Assembly (NCBI GenBank): GCA_024734495.1
Contig: JALMQS010000099.1
Location: 71,322,249 to 71,386,248, forward strand
Origin: Forficula auricularia
Taxonomy: Eukaryota; Arthropoda; Insecta; Dermaptera; Forficulidae
Direction: 5' to 3'
Length of the DNA: 64,000 nucleotides
The position numbers were made by a program, and so were the translations under genes. The first letter of the stretch is position 1. Each line of letters begins with the position of its first letter. The notes beneath the pieces are model-generated. The model saw nothing but the letters and a program-made list of their open reading frames with translations, was not told where the DNA came from and did not search any database. Of this stretch, positions 21,605 through 33,490 are shown piece by piece.

Positions 21605-22760
21605 CAGTGGCGTGCAGTCCATGGATGCTGTAGATTTGGCGCATCCCTAAAATTTCAAACATTTAGAGTATTTTCATAAATTCAGGAGAATCTTTAAATT
21701 TTCTAATTATAATCCTTTATTCCAAATATTTCTATAAAAAACATTTTTTGTTTTGAAAATTATAATAATATAATAATTTATTCTCGAAATGAAATAAAAT
21801 TGTTGCATAGTTTTAAGAGGCAATAAAAATGAATGTTTTTTTCAGAAAAGGGTGCCGATAGAAGGTTTTAAGTACCTGCCTGGAATAGTTTCCAGCTCAA
21901 GCATGTCAAAGACAAGTGCAGGCGAGTTTTAGTCCAATAAAAATTGTTCTCGCTGAGGAACTATTAAAATAGGAATAATACAAAAAATAATAAATAAAGA
22001 TGATTCGATAATCTTTAGAATAATCCATTTCAAAGAACTCTCAATATATTAGATCGGGAAATAACTAAGAGTACTTATAGACAAGTCATAGCTTATTTAT
22101 AGCTATAGAATTAAGCAGAAATTGAAGATTTTCTTATAGGACAGGCTCATTCATCGTGGAATATGCACGATTTCCATCTCAGGGACTGTAGAGTTTAAAA
22201 ATCACAAGAATTAATTTCTGACTATTACCTTCACTCACACAAAGCAGTATCACAAAATATATTTAAAAAAACCTATGTTAAGTTTGAAAAATAACGTAAA
22301 CGATACCGTGCAAAAAAGCTGGAGATTAAAATAAAATTTCAATATAATAATGGGTACTCAAGTGATATTGATAGGCAGTCCAAAGAAGAAGATAATTTAC
22401 TACTATCTTTGTTATTCATAAGCCGATGTTTCGGAGGCTATTCATTCGTTCTTCAGGCCACTTGAAAGAGTGAGACAGACGGGAATATCGCAATGCGACA
22501 TTCCTCCTCTGTCTCCTCTTTCAGTAACTCGTGACAGTAATGGAGTGTATTTCATTCTCAGCAGAACGTACGGTGTAGTGAATATACTTGGCTATAGTTA
22601 TAAATCATAATCTATCTATTATAGTCTAGTAACTGCAAAACTCATCAATATCCACTGAAATAATTACACTATATCAGTCCGTTCCTAAACTACTTCAATC
22701 TTAATAAAGGGTACTTTTTTGGACATCATCCCCTGGATGAAATTTCGCCAACCGCCACTG
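21605..22760. mobile_element. Possible hAT-like composite
   Basis: It begins CAGTGGCGTGCAGTCCATGG and ends with the inverse of CAGTGGCGGTTGGCGAAATT, both hAT-style CAGTGGCG termini. The flanking octamers TAATATGT / ATACATTT match poorly, so the ends may belong to two elements. A diverged ribozyme-bearing unit (about 22330-22600) is nested inside. Confidence 0.4.
22330..22600. mobile_element. Diverged relative of the 63.6-kb ribozyme element
   Basis: Shares TGATATTGATAGGCAGTC, GAAGAAGATAATTTAC, TTTCGGAGGCTATTC, CTCTGTCTCCTCTTTCAGT and ATTTCATTCTCAGCAGAA with 63640-63840. The hammerhead region (22424-22460, minus) keeps CTGAAGA and CCTCCGAAAC, but the 5-prime side of stem II and stem III have mutated, so it is probably inactive. 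Confidence 0.65.
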
Positions 22761-22984
22761 ATACATTTAATATTTATATTTTTTTAAATAAAACCACATG
22801 TTTATTTCTTATTTAAGTATTCAAGGCATACACAAAATGTGGTTGAAATTTCTCAATAATAAATTAATTTTTCTCTCTCACTCCACCCCATCAGATAAAA
22901 ATAATGAATAATTACTGAGAGTAAATTATTTTATTTTTTATTTCATTTTTTTTTGAAACTTAATGCTTGAGTTCATGGATATAA

Positions 22985-23251
22985 GTGACGTTTAATTTTT
23001 TCATTAAACTTTTTTTTTATTTCTATAGCTATTTAAATATTCTATTAAAAATTCATAAATACGTATACCACTCCTATACCCCCCACTGCCTGTATGTACT
23101 TGCGTCCGCCTGTCCGTCTCTATTCGAGTTTATATTTTACGTGATTAAACTTTTTAAATCTTTAGATTTTTTTTACTACCACCCACCATTTTTCTTTTTC
23201 TTCTCTTTTTTTTCCTTACTTTCACCATCGCAAGAAAACTTTTTAATTTAG
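22985..23251 (+). other. 88-codon open frame, probably non-coding
   Basis: A Phe/Tyr/Leu-rich translation of a T-rich strand leading into the (AT)n tract. No recognisable membrane protein or family. Confidence 0.1.
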
Positions 23252-23253
23252 AT

Positions 23254-23255
23254 AT

Positions 23256-23322
<67 letters not shown>
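23254..23322. repeat. (AT)n microsatellite
   Basis: About 68 bp of nearly pure AT dinucleotide with one TATGTATAT interruption near 23268. Confidence 0.95.
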
Positions 23323-23323
<1 letters not shown>

Positions 23324-23524
23324 ACAAAAATGAAAATCAAGTTTGATTAATTTTTTAAAGAAGCGGATGATTATTTTTTTATGTTTTATTATGATTTGAG
23401 TTATACTCAATTGAGAAGGCGTTAGAAAAGAATTAATTTTTTGTTTTTTATTTGTTTTTTCATATATTTATTTATTTATTTTTTCATACAGAGAGCATTA
23501 GAAAGAGAGAAACAATCCAATATT

Positions 23525-23660
23525 TTATTCCACCCCCTGACACCTCACCTTTCCACCTTAAAACCCCACCTCTCTCCTAAACCACCACCCTCATCCCTAG
23601 GCCCCCATACCCACTAGACCACACCTCCCCCTGAACCCTCACCTCCCACTTGAACCACCC
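23525..23660. repeat. C-rich pyrimidine tract
   Basis: Imperfect CACC/CCCCAC-type repetition (CACCTCACCTTTCCACC and similar). Comparable tracts at 25465-25555 and 51400-51590, and the inverse in the Helitron at 45300-45390, suggest Helitron-internal sequence. Confidence 0.6.
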
Positions 23661-23667
23661 CATTGAC

Positions 23668-23945
23668 TTAATATTTTTTTATTTATTTGATGTATAAAAA
23701 ATAGTCCTAATGAATGTTGTTCAGTTTTTTTCTAGATTAAGAATATGTACAGAAACATAGGTTTTCATTTAAAAAACAGAACTTGACCACGAAATACACT
23801 TGGAAGCTTGTTCAAGTTCGACAAAGAATAATGTAGTTTAGTTTCCCCCTGATATAAATGAACTTTTATTTGAAACTTTTTTCATATAATGCATTATTTT
23901 TGAGTTATAAGACTGTCTCAAGATAAAAAAAACTCACCCGGTATT
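23668..23945. mobile_element. Family A foldback, copy 3 (right half)
   Basis: Only the right arm is present, from TTTATTTATTTGATGTATAA to ACTCACCCGGTATTATATA. The left arm and centre are missing. The next element begins seven bases further on. Confidence 0.75.
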
Positions 23946-24094
23946 ATATATACAGGGTGATTTACGGTCGATGGCACGTTAGACGTTTATGGTAAACGGA
24001 ACCCAGGATTTTCTGAAAATATACCACCTTAAATTTTCTTACCTGTTCTATCGATCTAAAATATTTTCAGCATTGCGACGTTTCGGCTTCCATT

Positions 24095-24425
24095 ACAATT
24101 TAATGAATTTAATTTTAACTAACCATGGCAATATCATGCTTATGACAGTTTGTTGACTATTTATAAGTAACTTATAAACAGTTTATTGACGATGTTCAAA
24201 AAAATTTCCCAAAATGACCGCAAATATTGATTATTCAAACGAAGTTCTTATAGTACAAAATAAATAATTTCATAAGAACTTCGTATGAATAATCAATATT
24301 TTCGCTCATTTTGGGATATTTTTTGAACATCGTCAATAAACTGTATATAAGTTACTTATAAATAGTCAACAGACAGTCATAATCTTGATATTTTCATGAT
24401 TAGTTAAAATTAAATTCATTAAAAA
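24095..24425. repeat. Inner foldback, arms about 155 bp
   Basis: The left arm (AATTTAATGAATTTAATTTT through GTTCTTATAGTAC) and right arm are close reverse complements around 24258, with the blocks GACTATTTATAAGTAACTTA and GACGATGTTCAAAAAA. It is either a separate miniature element or an internal palindrome of its host. Confidence 0.8.
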
Positions 24426-24429
24426 GTAA

Positions 24430-24652
24430 GTATTTTTTTTTATTTATTTATTTATTGTCACCGGGAACAAAGCCCATTTAGACAGGACATCAGTAAAGTG
24501 TTAGTAGGGTTAGTGAGGGAGCCGAGTATTTAGCCGGTAGAAATTTTATATGCCTGCCAGGATCGCACCCCGGCTTTCCGCTCCAACATCGTCATCATCG
24601 ATGCCGAAGCAGGGCTAGCGCGTTAGCCAGCTCGGCTAACCCGACTCGCACA
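24430..24652 (-). mobile_element. tRNA-derived SINE with (ATAA)n tail
   Basis: Read on the minus strand, it begins GTGCGAGTCGGGTTAGCCGA with an A-box-like TTAGCCGAGCTGG and a B-box-like GGTGCGATCC, followed by a unique body and CTAAATGGGCTTTGTTCCCG, then an (ATAA)n tail. Flanks AAAAAGTAA at 24421-24429 and 24655-24663 form a 9-bp duplication. The 3-prime end resembles that at 33495-33540, suggesting a shared LINE partner. Confidence 0.75.
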
Positions 24653-25299
24653 TAAAAAAGTAATTTTTCACGAAAAAGCGACTTTGTTAAGAAAACTTGA
24701 TGTTTTAGGTATAGGGACATGATATATCGTCTTAAATCATTTTTCTTCGTCTTCCAATTTATTGAGTAATATACGGGAGGTCTCATTTGAAAAAATGAAC
24801 TTTTGACTCCTTTTATGAATAACGGAAATAATAGTAATCTTAGCACGCCCTGTATACTATGGAGTCGATTTCTCGGCGTAATTTAAATACTTCGGGTCTG
24901 TGTAAACTACCACCAAAATATCAACTTTTCATGAATTGAGAGCACTAATTTATTTAAGTTTAATTAGGGCCATGTTTTGGACCAAATTTAACACAAATTA
25001 TTTTTTATCTAGAAAAACCGATAGAGATAGGTATAGGATAATATTAACAAAAAAGTATTTTAATTAAAGGACGGTTCTACAAACTTTTTTAATATACGGG
25101 ATGTTCCATTTAAAAAAATAAAGTTACTACGACTTTTCGATGGAAGCCGAAACGTCGGAATGCTGAAAATATTTTAGATCGATAGAACAGGTAAGAAAAT
25201 CTAAGGTGGTAAATTTTCAGAAAAATCATGCGTTCCGTTTTCCATAAACGTCTAACGTGCCATCGACGTGAGTCACCCTGTATAGAAGAATGTCTCGTT

Positions 25300-26170
25300 T
25301 AATATAATAGTACCTGGAGGCACCGAGCGATGCTCGGTAACTTCTTCCTTCAGTTAAAACCTTTATTTTAATATTATGTTCAATTTAAAATTCTGATAAA
25401 AAGGTCGATTTTTATTTGAGAGCCGTTTTCAAATTAAAAAAATACAAATATATATAGTATTCGCCCACTGTACCCCCACCCCTCTTGACCCCACCCCCGA
25501 AACCTCGCCCTACCCCCGGATCCCCCACCACTACACCCCACCTCCTGCACCTGTTTTGATTCAACCATATAAGTCATTTTTATTCATCCAATTGTTAATA
25601 GATAAATCCTATCAAAATGTGTTGTTTTTTCAGAAAATTGAGACCTGCTTATGCGAAATATATTTTTAAATAAATTCTTGATTATTTTTTATTCTATTAA
25701 ATAAATAAAGTTCTTTATAAAAACAATTATAAAACGTTTATTAATATTTCTAACGTTTATAGAGAACAACATATGTTAAAATCCACAATGACAATACTTC
25801 TTCAAGGCCTTTTGAGAACAATGGATCAAGGCGACCCATTGTCTGCCTGGGTACAAAATGAAAAGAGAAACCCTTTTTTAAAACCCTAAGAATGGGATTT
25901 GTCTACCTGAGAATAATTAATTTGATTACGAAAAAACCCATCAAAAACAATTTTGTCGAAAATGAGACCGTGACAGATCGAATTGTCACCCCAAAAACCC
26001 CCTAACCCGTGAATTTCATCAAAATCGGTAGAGTCGTTTTCAAAATATAATCAAGATACAAATATATAAACAAACAAATATATATATACGAGCAGTACCC
26101 GGCGTGCCTACGGCACGCCTGGCACCGCTCGGCCCTCCGGGCTGGTGGCCCTGGCGGGCAGCGTCTCGAG
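25300..26170. mobile_element. Helitron-like debris with C-rich tract
   Basis: The right part has TTCATCAAAATCGGTAGAGT leading to an AT-rich end and GTACCCGGCGTGCC, a phrase typical of insect Helitron-type repeats read on the minus strand. The left part has a CCGAGCGATGCTCGG hairpin, and a C-rich tract lies at 25465-25555. Exact ends are not resolved, so class and borders are tentative. Confidence 0.4.
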
Positions 26171-27240
26171 ATGTGATTATTAGCTGTCCGTAATTATATG
26201 TTTTGAAAAAAATATTTTTTTGAATAATGAATATTGATCAAACAAAGATGAAAAAATATCAGTAAATTCTTTATAAATACTTTATTAGAGCATGCAACCA
26301 TTTCTCTCGAAGAAGAAATTAATTTATATACTAAAATTTAAATAATTTATATATCCGTACACTATAAACTTTTACGAGCTAGATTGTTTGCATTTTCTTT
26401 GCTAAAAACTTTTATCACTGTAGTAAACTTCTCCTATTTGGTAATTGATTGATTGAACACAAAATTTTCAAAACAAAATAATCAAAATCGATTAATAAAT
26501 TTTCTCTTTATCAACTTTATCACCCAATGAGAGACAATTGAATTAAAATCAAAAATAATTTTTCACTATCTCAACATTAAATATTAAAAAGTGACATTAT
26601 TTCAATTTAACTGCAATTTAGTATACATTAATTAAATTTTTCAAATCCACTTAACATTTTTTACCAATAATTTTGTCATGAACAAAAAAAATGACAAAAC
26701 CCGGGTTCTACACAATAAACGAAAATACAATTGAAAATTTTCATACCCCATTCATTTTAATCCTCCCCATTTTAGAGAGGTGATAATAGAAATTAATTTT
26801 TTGGAGAATTTTTTTTTAATATTATTTTTAATTCATTTGATAACTCATTTCCATCATCCCTTTAATATGCTAATTTGAAAATTGAAATACACGGAAGGGG
26901 CGAGAGAGAAAGAGACAGAGAGATGGATAGATTAAAAATTGAAATTTAAAATTATATTCTAATCAAATTCAAATTGATAAGAATTCTATTAGGGTTTAAA
27001 CCAAAACCAAGCCAATTGGTTTGCATGCCTCAGTATAAACCGTAAAAACAAATCACATTCCCGTCACTTATTTTCGTTAAAAAGCAGACAAGTGCGAGAC
27101 AGGCCTCGAATCTCACAAAATATTTGAAATATCAAACTTATTTTTATGTGACGGTGTTATTAAAAAATTTGTACAATTTTTTTTATATAATTTTATTTTT
27201 ATTAGTTTGAAAATCTGTCGGGGTACATAAATCCTTCACA
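26170..27240. other. AT-rich stretch without recognised feature
   Basis: No gene or element boundary is seen. A GA-rich patch (GAGAGAGAAAGAGACAGAGA) lies near 26900. Confidence 0.45.
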
Positions 27241-27257
27241 AGAGAGTACATTGACGC

Positions 27258-27703
27258 CGAGGAGTGATCCGCGATTGGAAATAGGTGTACACCTCTTTGG
27301 AATTATTTTGGAAATACTTGGAAATATTTGGAAGAGCTTGGAAATATTTGGAAGTACTTGTAAATATTTGGAAGTTCTTGGAAATATTAGAAAGTACTTG
27401 GGAATATTTGGAAGTGCTTGTAAATATTTGGAAGTGCTTGGAAATATTTGGAAGTGCTTGGAAATATTTGGAAGTACTTGGAAATATTTGGAATTACTTG
27501 GAAATATTTGGAATTACTTGGAAATATTTGGAATTACTTGGAAATATTTGGAATTACTTGGAAATATTTGGAATTACTTGAAAATATTTGGAATTACTTA
27601 GAAATATTTGGAATTACTTGGAAATATTTGGAATTACTTGGAAATATTTGGAAGTACAAGTGGAAGTAGGTGTACAGCATTTTAGGTCGCGGTTCACCCC
27701 TCG
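27258..27703. mobile_element. hAT-like miniature element with internal minisatellite, copy A
   Basis: Ends CGAGGAGTGATCCGCGA and the inverse of CGAGGGGTGAACCGCGA, with subterminal AGGTGTACACC / GGTGTACAGC. The exact 8-bp duplication ATTGACGC lies at 27250-27257 and 27704-27711. Most of the interior is a 20-bp tandem array. A shorter relative with its own 8-bp duplication lies at 61465-61630. Confidence 0.85.
27299..27655 (+). repeat. 20-bp minisatellite, about 18 units
   Basis: The unit is TTGGAAATATTTGGAAGTAC, itself built of two related 10-bp halves. The first units carry GAAG variants and the last ten are almost pure GGAATTAC type. Because 20 bp is not a multiple of three and the unit lacks stops, all three frames stay open. 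Confidence 0.95.
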
Positions 27704-27830
27704 ATTGACGCCCTTCGTTATCGTAATTTTTAATGGAATTAAATTTTCAAAAATTTAGGCTTTTACTTATTGAAATCTTTACATGATAAAAATAATTTTT
27801 TTTTGACACTATTTATATTGCGAATCGGAA

Positions 27831-28791
27831 CAGAGGCGTAGTACGGCCGGAACCCCCCCCCCCGGTCCAAGGTCAGGGCTCAAGGGATGAGTAACGGCAA
27901 CGACAAACCGTTTCTTATAGCAAACTAACCATAATTAAACATGTTTCATATTTTTAATCAAGAATTTTTTTTTTTAATTCCTTGAGGTACCTTTATAGTC
28001 CAATTAAATTGTTCTCTAAAGGGTCCCTCGAGGAAAAGTTTTGCGACTAGTTTTGATTTCTTGATCCAATATGTTTTTTAGTATGCTGAATTCGAATCTG
28101 AGGTTTCCTAACAAAATTTCGTGACGGAACATTGTCAAAAATGCAAATAAATATAAAAATCTCATTTGTTTGCCGATTTTTTGCTTATAATTCGACAACT
28201 ATCAACTTTTCCTAAATAACTTTCCTTTTCGAAATGAAAGTTAACAAAATTTCCTACAAAGGGTATGATTTCTCAAAAGTGTCATAGAAAATGCTGGATA
28301 TCTATAACTATACGAGTTTTATAAAAAAGGGGTCCAAATAGTTTTTCAAAAATTCAACCTCATTGCGGCACGGGTTACCATTATCCAATTAAGATCAACT
28401 TTGTTTCAATTGTATCAAATGTAATCTACTTTAAAAATGTATAAAGTGGTCTTTGTCGAAAACGTGCTCTTTTCTGGTCAAAATGGGAAAAAATCGAAAA
28501 AAGTGCTAGTTTTTGGAATTTGAAGAAACAAAAAAATACGCCAATTTTCAACTAGCGCTTGAGCCCGAAAGGTTAGTGTGAGAAAACCCCTAAATAATCA
28601 AATTTGTATGAAATTTTTTGAACTTTAATTTTGAATAGGAAGGATTTTTACGAAAGAATCGAAGAAATTACAACTACCCCAAAACTTTCCGGATTATTTG
28701 TCTTAACAAAAAAAAATTCGCACTAAATTTTTTGCTTTGTGGATTGACCCCCCCCCCCTTCCCCCATGAAATTTTTCTGGCTACGCTACTA
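27831..28791. mobile_element. hAT-like element (CAGAGGCGTAG ends)
   Basis: Starts CAGAGGCGTAGTACGGCCGG followed by a C-run, and ends with a C-run and the inverse of TAGTAGCGTAGCCAGAAAAA. Flanks AATCGGAA (27823-27830) and AATCGGAG (28792-28799) match at 7 of 8. No transposase frame. A rearranged fragment of the same family, including an inverted internal segment, lies at 28975-29062. Confidence 0.75.
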
Positions 28792-29029
28792 AATCGGAGA
28801 GATTTTTGTCTCCAAACGTCAAAAATTCAATACCAATTCAATCCAATGTAATCGGAATTAGTAGTTTTCTTTATCTTTGGGCAGCATATCAATCAATTCA
28901 GCATTAAATTCTAGCTATCCATCTTCAATAAATCTAATTAATTATTATTTTTTATTTAAATGACAATTTTTTTTTGCATTTTTGAAAATGCTCCGGCACG
29001 AAATTTTATTAGAAAACCTCAGATTCGGA

Positions 29030-29160
29030 AGAAATTTTTCTGGCTACGCCACTAAATCGGGGAGATTTTTGTCTCAATGTTTAGATCAACTGCCCGGAAA
29101 GCATGTTGGTTCTCAGGTTCAACTCCTGAGGGGATGAACCCCCTCAGATAAGCAATATAC
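29030..29160 (+). other. tRNA-like module T1
   Basis: GAGATTTTTGTCTC, then AACTGCCCGGAAAGCATGTT, then a T-arm-like stem-loop TCAGGTTCAACTCCTGA (29112-29128), then GGATGAACCCCCTCAGATA. Same order as T2-T5. The B-box sequence is consensus-like, but no full cloverleaf forms. Confidence 0.55.
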
Positions 29161-29169
29161 AATTATATC

Positions 29170-30290
29170 TACTAAAATCTTTGAAAATTTGACCTTAAAT
29201 TTAGAATCTTTCTTATTAATCAAAATTATATTATCAAAATTCAGAAAAAAAAATGAAAATTACTTTATTCTCTATTTATGAATGACACATATAATAAATT
29301 TGATTGAAATTTCATTTATCTATTGTTACTTTTATGTTATATTCCCGGATATAACTTTACATTAAGCAAAAATTTTAGGAATTCCGTGACTCTTCTTTTA
29401 ACATATTTTTTAAATTTCCATTAATATATTACTAGGATTATTCTATCTGATGAGACAACTAAAAAAGTATTTATGTCTGAAACTATGAAACAGAATATAT
29501 TAACTAGGAATGAGGCATTTAATAATCCTTATGAATTAATAAAAATATAATAAATCTTTTTTACATCCCTTCAATCGGAAATAGCTTTTTTTTATTATAC
29601 CGAATAATATTTTAATATATGTATGAATTTATAGATTGGAATATATTATATATTCGTATAAATAAGGAGAAAAAAGAGACACTCGGATAACGATCATCTT
29701 TGAGGTTTTAATAAGCTTTAAAACTGCTTTAAAAGAGACTGTTAAATTTTTTCCTCCCTATTCTCATCTAATATTAAGTTAAAAACATTATGTTAAAGGA
29801 GGAAAAAGAGCGAAGGGGTGTTTTCCATTAAAGCTTGTTATATTTTCATATGTTAACAACCCCATATACGAGTATATAGATTGTACTATGAAAGCTTTTA
29901 AATAACAACTTTAGAGGTTGTTTTTTGTTTCAAAAATGTTTTCTGATTTATTGTAATTATTTATTAGTATTTTATCGGGAATAGAAAATTAACCTGTAGT
30001 CTTTTTTTGGCTTATTGGTGTTTATAAATGTCAAAAACGTTGAAAAAATAATTTTTATGATATTCGAGAGTAGGTCATTAAGTCATTAAGTCTTGACTAA
30101 AGAGGTTGAGATAGAGAGGAATGCTTCGTATCGACAAAAATGCCATCTGGTGATCGTGACCGGAAAACCAAAATAATTCATTCTTTTTTTATAGCCAAAG
30201 AATGATTTAAGGCGCTAAAACTTGCATACTCTTTTTTAACATAGTTTATTATGGGAACCTTCCCCTCTATCTCATCCTCTTTGGTCCTGA
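29170..30290. other. AT-rich stretch without recognised feature
   Basis: No gene or repeat boundary is recognised over about 1.1 kb. Confidence 0.45.
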
Positions 30291-30297
30291 CATAATC

Positions 30298-30540
30298 TAA
30301 AGCCCGATGCACACGAGGCTTTTTCCTCTGCCTGTTTTTGGGGTGGGAGGGAGCTCTCTGTTTGCAATTTGGAGGCCTGTCAGGTAGAAATGACGTCACT
30401 GCTGGCTGTATTTCTGGCTAGCTTGCTTGATTTAAAAGATAGGACATGTTCTATTTCCCGGCTTGGTCCTGGAAACCCATCTACTAGCAGCAAGCAGACA
30501 AAAAATTATTAAAACAAGCCTCGTGTGCAGCGAACTTAAG
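30298..30540. mobile_element. Miniature TIR element (TGCACACGAGGC ends)
   Basis: Left AAGCCCGATGCACACGAGGC and right the inverse of AAGTTCGCTGCACACGAGGC bound 243 bp of relatively GC-rich sequence. Inner blocks AGCAAGCAGAC / GTTTGC..GGAG are partly inverted. The superfamily is probably hAT-like, but the target duplication is unclear. Confidence 0.65.
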
Positions 30541-31112
30541 TAATGGTGCACGTATTATCGAAACAAGTTTTCTTCTCACAAGCACTATCTTTCAATATAC
30601 TGCTGTAAGAATTAGGTGTGTAAGTGTGGATTCTGGTAACCACCATAACTTAAGAATTAAGCTCATCTAAAGTTTGTTCTGATACCAAACTGTTGGAATT
30701 TTGAAAAACTGATTCGAAATATGTTTTATAACTTTTAAAACTTCTGTTTGAAAATAAATATCGAAATTTTTTATTTAGATCGTTGCTAATGAACTGACAT
30801 TCGGAACAGACATTTGCAATAATAAACTGCACCTCTAAGTCAATTTTTAACTTTCTATCTTAATATGTCTGCTTATCTATTATATTTTCAAATCTACGAG
30901 CATAACGAGTTTTTAAAAATTCTTCACTTTTTCCTCAAAGCGTTTTTAACTTGTATTCTTAATACAATCACATTTTTTAATTTATATACTGATACGCTTC
31001 CTAGTCAAACTTCTTTTAATGTTTAACTACATTAAAATATTCTCTAAAGTTTGAAAAGCAGATGTTCATAGAATGTTTGTCATTGAGCCAAAGTTTTGTT
31101 AAATAAGCTGAT

Positions 31113-31160
31113 GTGGCCATCCACATGACTTTACCATACACCTGCACCTCTTATATTTAA
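31113..31160 (+). repeat. Dispersed GATGTGGCCAT motif
   Basis: CTGATGTGGCCATCCACATG followed by ACTTTACCATACACCTG recurs at 32375-32425, 51130-51185 and, inverted, at 60030-60062. The shared length is 45-90 bp. It is probably an end or internal block of an unclassified element. Confidence 0.65.
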
Positions 31161-31554
31161 TGAAATAATTTATAACTATTTATGAAATAATGAGTTTTAT
31201 ACTTGTTTGTACTAGCTATAAAGAACCCTTAAAAATAATTTCGACCATCTAAATCGACCAGAAATCCTACTTTGCAGCGTTTTGAAATGCTTTAAACAAA
31301 GTATTGTAATAATTCCACAAATTCACTCATTCCCTCTTTATCAACGAAAAACAAGAACGAATTTAATATCTTAAGTATTTTGTTAGATTTAATCATTTTT
31401 CTGCTAATTATAAGCCTCTGCCCGAGATGAAGTATATTTTGATTTACGAAGTGACGGGTCATTCGGCTAATAATATAATATGTAAATTAGTTAGAAAACA
31501 CTCAGTATACGAGTACGAGCCTCGATATCGGGATTATTTTATGTATATTATATA

Positions 31555-31740
31555 CTAGCCGCGGAAACCCGCCTTTATGTCTATTACTAATTATTTATAC
31601 TTTATATTACTCAGGAATTTTTTTTAGCCCCGTCGGTGAAATTTTCATCTCAATCGGCTGAGTAGTTTCAGAGTTAAAGCGTCAGATGGAAACAACGAAT
31701 TGACAATTTTTTTCGCTAACATTCCTGTAGATTTTAATCT
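31555..31740 (-). mobile_element. Helitron-like 3-prime end (minus strand)
   Basis: On the minus strand, a GCGG-GTTT-CCGC hairpin (31561-31572) is followed by GG and CTAG|T (31559-31555). Upstream on that strand lies AACTCTGAAACTACTCAGCC followed by GATTGAGATGAAA, a phrase typical of insect non-autonomous repeats. Only two bases separate the hairpin from CTAG, shorter than usual for Helitrons, so it could be another repeat class. Confidence 0.45.
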
Positions 31741-32099
31741 TTTATTTACTTATTTTTTTTTTCAAGTTTTATTGCCGTCATAAAAATTCCTTTCTGAATG
31801 GAAATGAATGAATAGGCAAGCCATGAGTCATCAATTAGAATAGTGACCTAGAGAACATACCCATACACACCTGTTTACAAATACTTCGCGGAAATTATAT
31901 AAATTCCAAGAAAAGAGTCAAAATAATAATAAAAACAAATCCATTCATTAAACTGATTTTGATGTTCAAGGCGTATTATTTCCTAAACGGTTGCTCCAAT
32001 CAAAAAAATGCAATAAGCTTTTTTGTAGATAATTTTACACTCTACAAATTTTGTTTGAACAATTTTTATCTATCATCATTAGATAAGGAGATAATTATA

Positions 32100-33490
32100 T
32101 AAAACTGGTTTGTTAAACTTTATCAAGCGGTGATTTTTTTAGTGTATAATGTATAGATGGAAATTTTCAATATTTATCACTATACTTGGCAAGGTGACCA
32201 CCCTGTCGGTTAAATTAATTCACTCAAAAACGAATTCTAAATATATATTATAGGGTGATCATTCGTCTAGGATTAAAGCCGCGTGTACCGTATTAATATA
32301 TGTCCCGGAAAATGTCTTGAATTACATAATTCATCATATCATGTGAATATTATAATATTTTATTATATTTTATTCTGATGTGGCCATCTACATGACTTTA
32401 ACATACGCCTTGCCCCTCTCTTATTTTTAAAATAATCATTTAGGGATGGAGGATAAAAATATGAAAATCTAGGCTGGTCAGTTGACTTAACGCTAAAGAT
32501 GATATTTAATATTAATTTTATATTTCTTTGTTTCAGGTAAGTTGCAAATGCATTGACGCCTAATTTCTACTTTACGTATGTATAGACACCACTTAATTTT
32601 TATTTTTTAACGATCTATATTATTGTACTAGCAGTTTTTTAAGAACTAATTTAAAATTAAAAAAAAAATTAAAATTAAATTTGTATTATTAAATAACGAT
32701 ATTATTACTTGGGGTTACAAGAACTACTGTTCAAAATCCCCGATTTGTCTAAATACCATAAGAAAAGTGACCCAAGCATGACTAAAGATTAAATACTCTG
32801 TGACTGAATCATTAAAACTTAATGAAAAAATTCGCCTCAAAGGGAAGAAGAAAAAACATCATAAAATATGAAAAAAAAAGTTTAGTTTTATCAAAGTGGT
32901 TGGTCCACGTGATTACCCTATACACTCTTGTAAATACATCAAGCAGAAGAATTAGTAAATCTCTTTAAAAAAAACTTTTTGATTTTAATTACTATGCTAA
33001 AAGATCTGGAGTTAAAAAAGTATAATCAATTAAATTAAAAAGTATTTTTAAATAAAAATAAAACTACTTAGTTAATATGAAAGTATAATTTACTACTTTT
33101 ACTATTTGCATATATTTTTAATTTCACTTCGTTATGTGCAAATATGATTTTACATTTTTTTTATGTAAACAAATATTGTTTACAATGAGGTTATGTTATC
33201 CACTTTAGGGATTATTTTATTAACGTATAATAATAGTTAGAAACAATTAGAAATCCAATTATTTAAATTTAGCTAATTTGTCTGAAAATACAAAGATCGT
33301 ATTACACATATAATTTAAAACATTTTTATAACACAGTAGGCATTTAAATCTAATTTTACATGCTTTTATGTAAACAAAAAGCTAATTTTAATGTCATTAT
33401 TATAAAAAGAGGTTATGTTGCTAAAACGTAATCAAAATAAATGAAATTTTGTGAGTAAAAATTTTAAAAATAATATATCAAAACACATTT
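32100..33490. other. AT-rich stretch with one dispersed motif copy
   Basis: Apart from the GATGTGGCCAT copy at 32375-32425, no gene or element is recognised. Phrases such as TTTTACATG..TTTTATGTAAACAAA recur at 33150 and 33355, suggesting diverged repeats. Confidence 0.4.

Larger units (their letters stand above)
23953..25280. mobile_element. Mariner-like TIR element (CAGGGTGATTTACGG)
   Basis: Termini CAGGGTGATTTACGGTCGAT and the inverse ending GAGTCACCCTG, flanked by TA (23951-23952 and 25281-25282). The inverted arms, about 145 bp, include GATGGCACGTTAGACGTTTA and GTTCTATCGATCTAAAATAT. Inside are a second inverted repeat (24095-24425) and a SINE. No transposase is visible over 1.3 kb. Confidence 0.8.

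Noticed and set aside
25135..25170. GATGGAAGCCGAAACGTCGG in the mariner-like element at 23953-25280
   Set aside because: Only the GAAACGTCGG side of a hammerhead is present; there is no CTGANGA box upstream and no stem II.
27251..27669. Three overlapping open frames of 73-116 codons with 20-residue periodicity
   Set aside because: They are the three frames of a 20-bp tandem repeat without stop codons; the DNA repeat explains them and no start, splice or promoter context supports a protein.
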